Source: Haliscomenobacter sp038240665
GTDB taxonomy: Bacteria > Bacteroidota > Bacteroidia > Chitinophagales > Saprospiraceae
Reading direction: 5' to 3'
Length of the DNA stretch: 9,967 nucleotides
NCBI GenBank assembly: GCA_038240665.1
Contig: JBBRGN010000178.1
Location: 1 to 9,967 of the forward strand
The first letter of the stretch is position 1; the number at the start of each line of letters is the position of its first letter. This document shows, in pieces, positions 6,558 to 9,967 of this stretch. Below the pieces are notes generated by a model. It searched no databases. It was not told where the DNA came from and saw only the letters and a program-made list of their open reading frames with translations. Position numbers and translations under genes: made by a program.

Positions 6558-7381
6558 CGGGAAATAGCAGTGCCCTGAAGCAAATACTGCGCCATCTCTT
6601 GTTGGATTTCTAGCGCTGCTGCGCGCGCCTTTTCGGCAAAGTCTAATCCAGAACCCGCATATTGAATGCCCCGCGAGGCATTGACCAAAAGACCTACCTC
6701 GGCGTTCAGACCCAATTGACTAAGGGTTGCCAGGTCTCCTCCCTGAGCGCCTACACCCGGAACCAATAAAAAATGATCAGGAATGATTTTTCTAATCTGC
6801 GCAAACTGTTGGGGATGCGTAGCACCAACCACAAACATCAGGTTGTCTGGTGTACCCCAAGTAATGGCTTTTTGCAGTACTGATTCGAACAGCGCTTGGC
6901 CGTCTGCCTGGACATTCATTTGAAAATCGCTGCTACCAGGATTAGAAGTCAAGGCCAATAGAATGACCCACTTACCCGGAAAACCCATAAACGGCTGTAC
7001 CGAGTCAGCGCCCATGTAAGGTGCAACGGTGATGGCATCACAAGGTAAGGTTTCAAAAAAAGCTTTGGCGTATTGGCGGGAAGTATTGCCGATATCACCG
7101 CGTTTGGCATCAGCAATGATGAAATGGCGATCCCCGATGTAATGGATGGTTTTTTCCAAAGCCTGCCAGCCCCGAATCCCCATGGCTTCATAAAAAGCCA
7201 AATTGGGTTTGTAAGCCACGCACAAATCGCGGGTAGCATCGATGATCTGCTGATTAAAAGCAAAAATAGGATCTTCGTTTGTCAACAAATGAGCGGGAAT
7301 GCGTTCCCATTCGGTGTCCAAACCTACGCAAAGGTAAGATTGTCTTTCTCGGATCAGTCCAACCAGTTCTTGCCGCGTCAT
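6554..7381 (-). CDS. pyrF: Orotidine-5'-phosphate decarboxylase (type 2)
   Basis: This 275-residue TIM-barrel enzyme catalyses the last step of de novo pyrimidine synthesis, converting OMP to UMP in the cytoplasm. The substrate-binding aspartate is in CVGLD (D22), with K58 in AYKPN. The catalytic DAKRGD motif is at 91-96 (D91, K93, D96). VPGVGAQGGD (207-216) and R237 in NASRG form the phosphate-binding end. Length of about 275 residues and the DAKRGDIGNTS context fit the longer group 2 PyrF. It is the last gene of the mrp-nfu-pyrF unit, 12 bp after nfu, although no functional link between pyrimidine synthesis and Fe-S assembly is obvious. Its TAA (6554-6556) overlaps the TAG of the convergent exonuclease gene (6555-6557), leaving no intergenic terminator. 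Confidence 0.97.
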   Translation of the reverse strand: MTRQELVGLIRERQSYLCVGLDTEWERIPAHLLTNEDPIFAFNQQIIDATRDLCVAYKPNLAFYEAMGIRGWQALEKTIHYIGDRHFIIADAKRGDIGNTSRQYAKAFFETLPCDAITVAPYMGADSVQPFMGFPGKWVILLALTSNPGSSDFQMNVQADGQALFESVLQKAITWGTPDNLMFVVGATHPQQFAQIRKIIPDHFLLVPGVGAQGGDLATLSQLGLNAEVGLLVNASRGIQYAGSGLDFAEKARAAALEIQQEMAQYLLQGTAISR

Positions 7382-7393
7382 AATAACCTAAAC

Positions 7394-7645
7394 TTAAATC
7401 GTAAGACCGTTAATCGCTTCTACACCACGGATAAATGGAAGTCTTCTTTTAATGGCTTCTTCCACGCCTGCGCGCATGGTCATCACCGACATGTTGCAAT
7501 TTTCGCAATTGCCCATCCATTTAATCAATACGATGTTGTCATCGGTAACATCTACTAATTCAACATTTCCGCCATCTACGGCCAAATGAGGGCGAACCTC
7601 CTCCAAGGCGATGTCAATATTTGATAGCAATTCCGCTTTTTCCAA
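7394..7645 (-). CDS. NifU-like C-terminal (NFU) domain Fe-S carrier, TTG start
   Basis: This 83-residue protein is a stand-alone NFU domain. Such proteins carry a 4Fe-4S cluster bridged by CxxC of two subunits and deliver it to target enzymes in the cytoplasm. The cluster motif is C47-x-x-C50 in GNCENCNMS, with the family stretches VRPHLAVDGGNVELV (17-31) and MRAGVEEAIKRR (57-68). No ATG is in frame: an in-frame TAA lies two codons before the TTG at 7645-7643, so the start must be that TTG, or less likely the adjacent ATT. Translation from TTG gives the usual family N-terminus (MEKAELLSNI). It lies 90 bp after mrp and 12 bp before pyrF on the same strand, suggesting an operon in which two Fe-S delivery proteins are co-expressed. 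Confidence 0.93.
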   Translation of the reverse strand: MEKAELLSNIDIALEEVRPHLAVDGGNVELVDVTDDNIVLIKWMGNCENCNMSVMTMRAGVEEAIKRRLPFIRGVEAINGLTI

Positions 7646-7661
7646 AATTTACTTTTTTGCA

Positions 7662-7682
7662 CCCAAGCCATGTTGCTTTGGG
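7662..7682 (-). other. Small hairpin just upstream of nfu
   Basis: CCCAAGC (7662-7668) can pair with GCTTTGGG (7675-7682) with one bulged base and a 6-nt loop. In the mrp-nfu transcript it would form about 16 nt before the TTG start of nfu. No U-tract follows on the minus strand, so it is not a terminator. It could affect translation or mRNA processing of nfu; this is inference. Confidence 0.3.
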
Positions 7683-7735
7683 AAAGATGATATAAAAGAG
7701 TTCTTGCTATGGTTTTGATTAAGAATAACTTATTC

Positions 7736-8833
7736 CTAATTTTTCATTTCAACAATTCTGGTCTGTTCCAGCATTTCATTGCGCAGTGCCACTTGCCGCA
7801 CCACATTTTGGGCTACTTGGATAAAAGCTTCGCCAGTAATCAGATCATCATCTTGCAAGATAGCTGGCTTGCCCAGGTCCCCAGCTTCTCGAATTCCTTG
7901 TACCAGCGGGATTTGACCCAGCAACATGCTGTTGCTCAACAAAGCCAATTTTTTGCCGCCGCCTTGCCCAAAGATAAAATATTTATGCTCAGGTAGTTCT
8001 TTTGGCGTAAACCAAGCCATGTTTTCTACCACTCCCAAAATTGGAACGCCAATCTGCGGCAACAAAAACATGTTCATGGCTTTAACCGCGTCAATAACGG
8101 CTACTTCTTGGGGGGTGGTTACAATGACTACTCCGGTTACCGCTACGGTTTGCACCAAACTCAGTTGTACATCTCCAGTACCCGGGGGGAGGTCAATGAT
8201 TAAATAATCCAGCGCCGGCCACAGACAATCGTTGAAAAACTGTTTGATAATTGCTGCTAAGCGAGGTCCCCGCAACACCACCGCTTGATCCGGTTCAATG
8301 ATAAACCCAATGGACATCAAGGAAATGCCATAAGCTTCCAAGGGAACCATTCTTGGCTGCCCATATACATCCTGAACCTTAGGCCGTTGACCTTGCAAAC
8401 CGAACATGGTGGGAATGGAAGGACCATATAAGTCGGCATCCACCAAACCAACTTGGGCGCCCATCTGCCGCAATCCCAGAGCTAAATTAGCAGCTACGGT
8501 TGACTTACCTACACCACCTTTACCGGAGGCTACGGCAATAATGTTTTTGATTTGCGGTACGGCGTTGGGTACTTCTGGGGCTGCTGGGTTATTGGCCATC
8601 AGATGCACATGCACGTTGGCCGAGGGATAAACCTCTTGGATAGCACCGATGCAGGCAAAGTTTAAATCAGATTTGTATTGGCTGTTGAGCGAAGGCAATT
8701 CAAGGGTGAATGCCACGTTATTACCGTCAATCGACAAATCACGCACCATATTTCGGGTGATGATGTCTTGACCCGTGCTTGGATCTTTGACTTTGGCCAG
8801 CGCTTTTACAACCAGTGTCGTTTCAATTGTCAT
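7736..8833 (-). CDS. mrp: Mrp/ApbC-family P-loop ATPase, Fe-S cluster carrier
   Basis: This 365-residue protein combines an N-terminal DUF59/MIP18-like domain (about 1-80) with a MinD/Mrp P-loop ATPase (about 95-360). Mrp/ApbC proteins bind and transfer Fe-S clusters in the cytoplasm. Visible motifs are the deviant Walker A SGKGGVGKST (103-112, K105 and K110), VDADLYGPS (131-139) and IIDLPPGTGD (212-221). The family CxxC after GVVENM is missing: the sequence reads ENMAWFTPKELPEHKYF, a form I associate with Bacteroidota. The usual DUF59 cysteine is also absent. I placed the start at ATG 8833 rather than the in-frame ATG at 8899 because the DUF59 domain begins there and a -7 element lies at 8854-8861, inside the longer version. 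It is the first gene of the probable mrp-nfu-pyrF operon and divergent from ribF. Confidence 0.93.
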   Translation of the reverse strand: MTIETTLVVKALAKVKDPSTGQDIITRNMVRDLSIDGNNVAFTLELPSLNSQYKSDLNFACIGAIQEVYPSANVHVHLMANNPAAPEVPNAVPQIKNIIAVASGKGGVGKSTVAANLALGLRQMGAQVGLVDADLYGPSIPTMFGLQGQRPKVQDVYGQPRMVPLEAYGISLMSIGFIIEPDQAVVLRGPRLAAIIKQFFNDCLWPALDYLIIDLPPGTGDVQLSLVQTVAVTGVVIVTTPQEVAVIDAVKAMNMFLLPQIGVPILGVVENMAWFTPKELPEHKYFIFGQGGGKKLALLSNSMLLGQIPLVQGIREAGDLGKPAILQDDDLITGEAFIQVAQNVVRQVALRNEMLEQTRIVEMKN

Positions 8834-8853
8834 GTATACAAGTATTCTAGCTA

Positions 8854-8861
8854 CAAAAATA
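8854..8861 (-). promoter_or_regulatory. Bacteroidota -7 promoter element of the mrp operon
   Basis: On the minus strand this reads TATTTTTG, an exact TAnnTTTG match ending 20 nt before the ATG at 8833. It supports the shorter mrp start. It likely drives mrp-nfu-pyrF, as I find no strict element in the 90-bp mrp-nfu gap. Confidence 0.55.
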
Positions 8862-8909
8862 GAAACAATTGTTTGGAATAAAGAGTTTTTAGGTTTCAAG
8901 CAATCCGAT

Positions 8910-8917
8910 TACTTTTG
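8910..8917 (+). promoter_or_regulatory. Bacteroidota -7 promoter element of ribF
   Basis: TACTTTTG matches TAnnTTTG exactly. Only 8 nt separate it from the ATG at 8926, so the transcript would have an extremely short leader or none. A T-run at 8886-8890 lies near the expected -33 position. Confidence 0.5.
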
Positions 8918-8925
8918 CACTTGCC

Positions 8926-9967
8926 ATGAAAGTACACCATGACCTCAATGCTTTGCCTGAATTTAAGAATGCCGTCATCACGATAGGATCGTTTGACGGC
9001 GTACACAAAGGGCATCAAGAAATTATTGAACAAGTTAAACAACTCGCTCAGCGCTGCCAAGGGGAAAGCGTATTGATAACTTTTCATCCCCATCCCCGCG
9101 CTATTGTTTATCCCAAGGATACCACTTTGCGCTTAATCACTACGATTGAAGAAAAAATCGAACTCATTGGTCGCTATGAAGTGGATCATTTGGTGGTAGT
9201 CCCCTTCACCGTAGAGTTTTCGCAGCTTAATGCCGATGAATACATTGAAAAATTTTTGGTGGGCCGTTTTCATCCCCGCTACATTGTCATCGGTTATGAT
9301 CACCGCTTTGGTTTGAGTCGCCAGGGCGATATTAATTTTTTGCAATGGTACGGCGAACGGTTTGGTTATGAAGTGGTTGAGATCGAAAAACAAGTTTTAG
9401 AAGATGTCACCGTCAGTTCCACCAAAATCCGTAGAGCGTTGGAAGAAGGGGACGTTAAAAATGCCGCCCGGTTTTTAGGACATTTTTTTCTGCTCAATGG
9501 TAAGGTAGCGGAAGGTCAAAAAATAGGCCGTACTATTGGTTATCCTACAGCCAATTTAGAGGTATCCGAAAAAAGCAAGTTGGTTCCGCCCGACGGGATC
9601 TATGCGGTTTTTTTAACTGTGGCCGGCAAACGGTACCGAGGGATGCTCTACATTGGAAGGCGTCCTACCTTAAAGGAGTTCAATAACCGTACGATTGAGG
9701 TCAATATTTTTGACTTCGATGCCGATATTTATGGGCAGTACGTGATGTTGGAATTGGTGGACTTCCTACGGGGAGACCAAAAATTCAATGGCTTAACCGC
9801 TTTAAAAGAGCAACTGGCCAAGGACAAAATCGCAGCGGAAGCGGTTTTGCTTGATGCTCCTCTAATAGACTCAACGTTCCATCTTGAAAATCCACCCCAA
9901 GTTGCTGTTGTGGTGCTGAACTACAATGGCCGCAATTATCTGCAACAGTTTTTACCCTATTTATTGG
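8926..9967 (+). CDS. ribF: RibF (riboflavin kinase/FAD synthetase) continuing in frame into a GT2-like N-terminus; partial at window end
   Basis: The frame is open from ATG 8926 to the window end (347 codons plus one base) with no stop. Residues 1 to about 310 are a complete RibF, which phosphorylates riboflavin to FMN and adenylates FMN to FAD in the cytoplasm. The FAD synthetase part has GSFDGVHKGH (21-30), TFHPHPR and SSTKIRRALEEGD (from 164). The riboflavin kinase part has NGKVAEGQKIGRTIGYPTAN (191-210), PPDGIYAVF, and the catalytic glutamate region RTIEVNIFDFD (E258), ending near LVDFLRGDQKF. RibF proteins normally stop soon after this. Here a linker (about 311-325) leads into VAVVVLNYNGRNYLQQFLPY (326-345), the typical first strand and helix of a family 2 glycosyltransferase. 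The window cuts it there, so DxD and later motifs cannot be seen. A base error or recent frameshift at the junction remains possible. Confidence 0.9.
   Translation, partial: MKVHHDLNALPEFKNAVITIGSFDGVHKGHQEIIEQVKQLAQRCQGESVLITFHPHPRAIVYPKDTTLRLITTIEEKIELIGRYEVDHLVVVPFTVEFSQLNADEYIEKFLVGRFHPRYIVIGYDHRFGLSRQGDINFLQWYGERFGYEVVEIEKQVLEDVTVSSTKIRRALEEGDVKNAARFLGHFFLLNGKVAEGQKIGRTIGYPTANLEVSEKSKLVPPDGIYAVFLTVAGKRYRGMLYIGRRPTLKEFNNRTIEVNIFDFDADIYGQYVMLELVDFLRGDQKFNGLTALKEQLAKDKIAAEAVLLDAPLIDSTFHLENPPQVAVVVLNYNGRNYLQQFLPYLL

Noticed and set aside
7073..7558. A 161-codon plus-strand open frame.
   Set aside because: It is antisense to pyrF and nfu, whose protein families are clear, and its translation shows no recognisable domain. 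Other open frames opposite real genes were discarded for the same reason.
7646..7671. Starting the NFU gene at the upstream ATG (7671, minus strand).
   Set aside because: That ATG is in another frame and reaches a stop inside nfu after about 31 codons, while an in-frame TAA blocks any upstream start in the NFU frame.
8834..8899. An in-frame ATG at 8899 that would add 22 hydrophobic residues to Mrp, resembling a signal sequence.
   Set aside because: Mrp is cytoplasmic, the DUF59 domain begins at the later ATG, and a strict -7 promoter element lies inside the extension.

Overview
This window looks like the chromosome of a member of the Bacteroidota, most likely Saprospiria-like (Haliscomenobacter/Lewinella type); the rank below phylum is inference. 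Four intergenic octamers match the Bacteroidota -7 promoter consensus TAnnTTTG, each within about 35 nt of a start codon. Most starts lack a Shine-Dalgarno sequence. Several proteins have forms I associate with this phylum: a cysteine-less Mrp, a DEDDh exonuclease fused to a UvrC-like GIY-YIG half, and a small membrane protein resembling DUF7935. I see no insertion sequence, phage gene, CRISPR array, tRNA or rRNA.

Layout. At the left (1-1277) an IscA/HesB-type Fe-S assembly protein (minus strand) ends at a bidirectional terminator (112-159) and diverges from a small membrane-anchored hypothetical gene. Next (1431-4997) a Tat-signal class V aminotransferase (plus strand) converges on a minus-strand pair: a NamZ/DUF1343 exo-muramidase and, 26 bp downstream, a lipoprotein with one CxxCH motif. 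The convergent genes share a perfect 22-bp-arm hairpin that overlaps both stop codons. In the middle (5166-7381) the exonuclease/GIY-YIG fusion converges on pyrF, and the two genes overlap by 4 bp at their stop codons. At the right, mrp, nfu (TTG start) and pyrF form a probable minus-strand operon, read divergently from ribF across a 92-bp gap holding back-to-back -7 elements.

Themes. Three genes concern Fe-S cluster assembly or delivery (IscA-type, Mrp, NFU), a fourth product carries a UvrC-type four-cysteine pattern expected to bind a 4Fe-4S cluster, and RibF makes FMN/FAD. NamZ, the lipoprotein and the Tat-exported aminotransferase are predicted to act outside the cytoplasm.

The most unusual observation is at the right edge. 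The ribF frame has no stop after its riboflavin kinase domain and runs into what looks like the N-terminus of a family 2 glycosyltransferase, cut by the window end. This is either a RibF-glycosyltransferase fusion or the result of a base error or recent frameshift; out-of-frame tandem stops TAATAG lie exactly at the junction.
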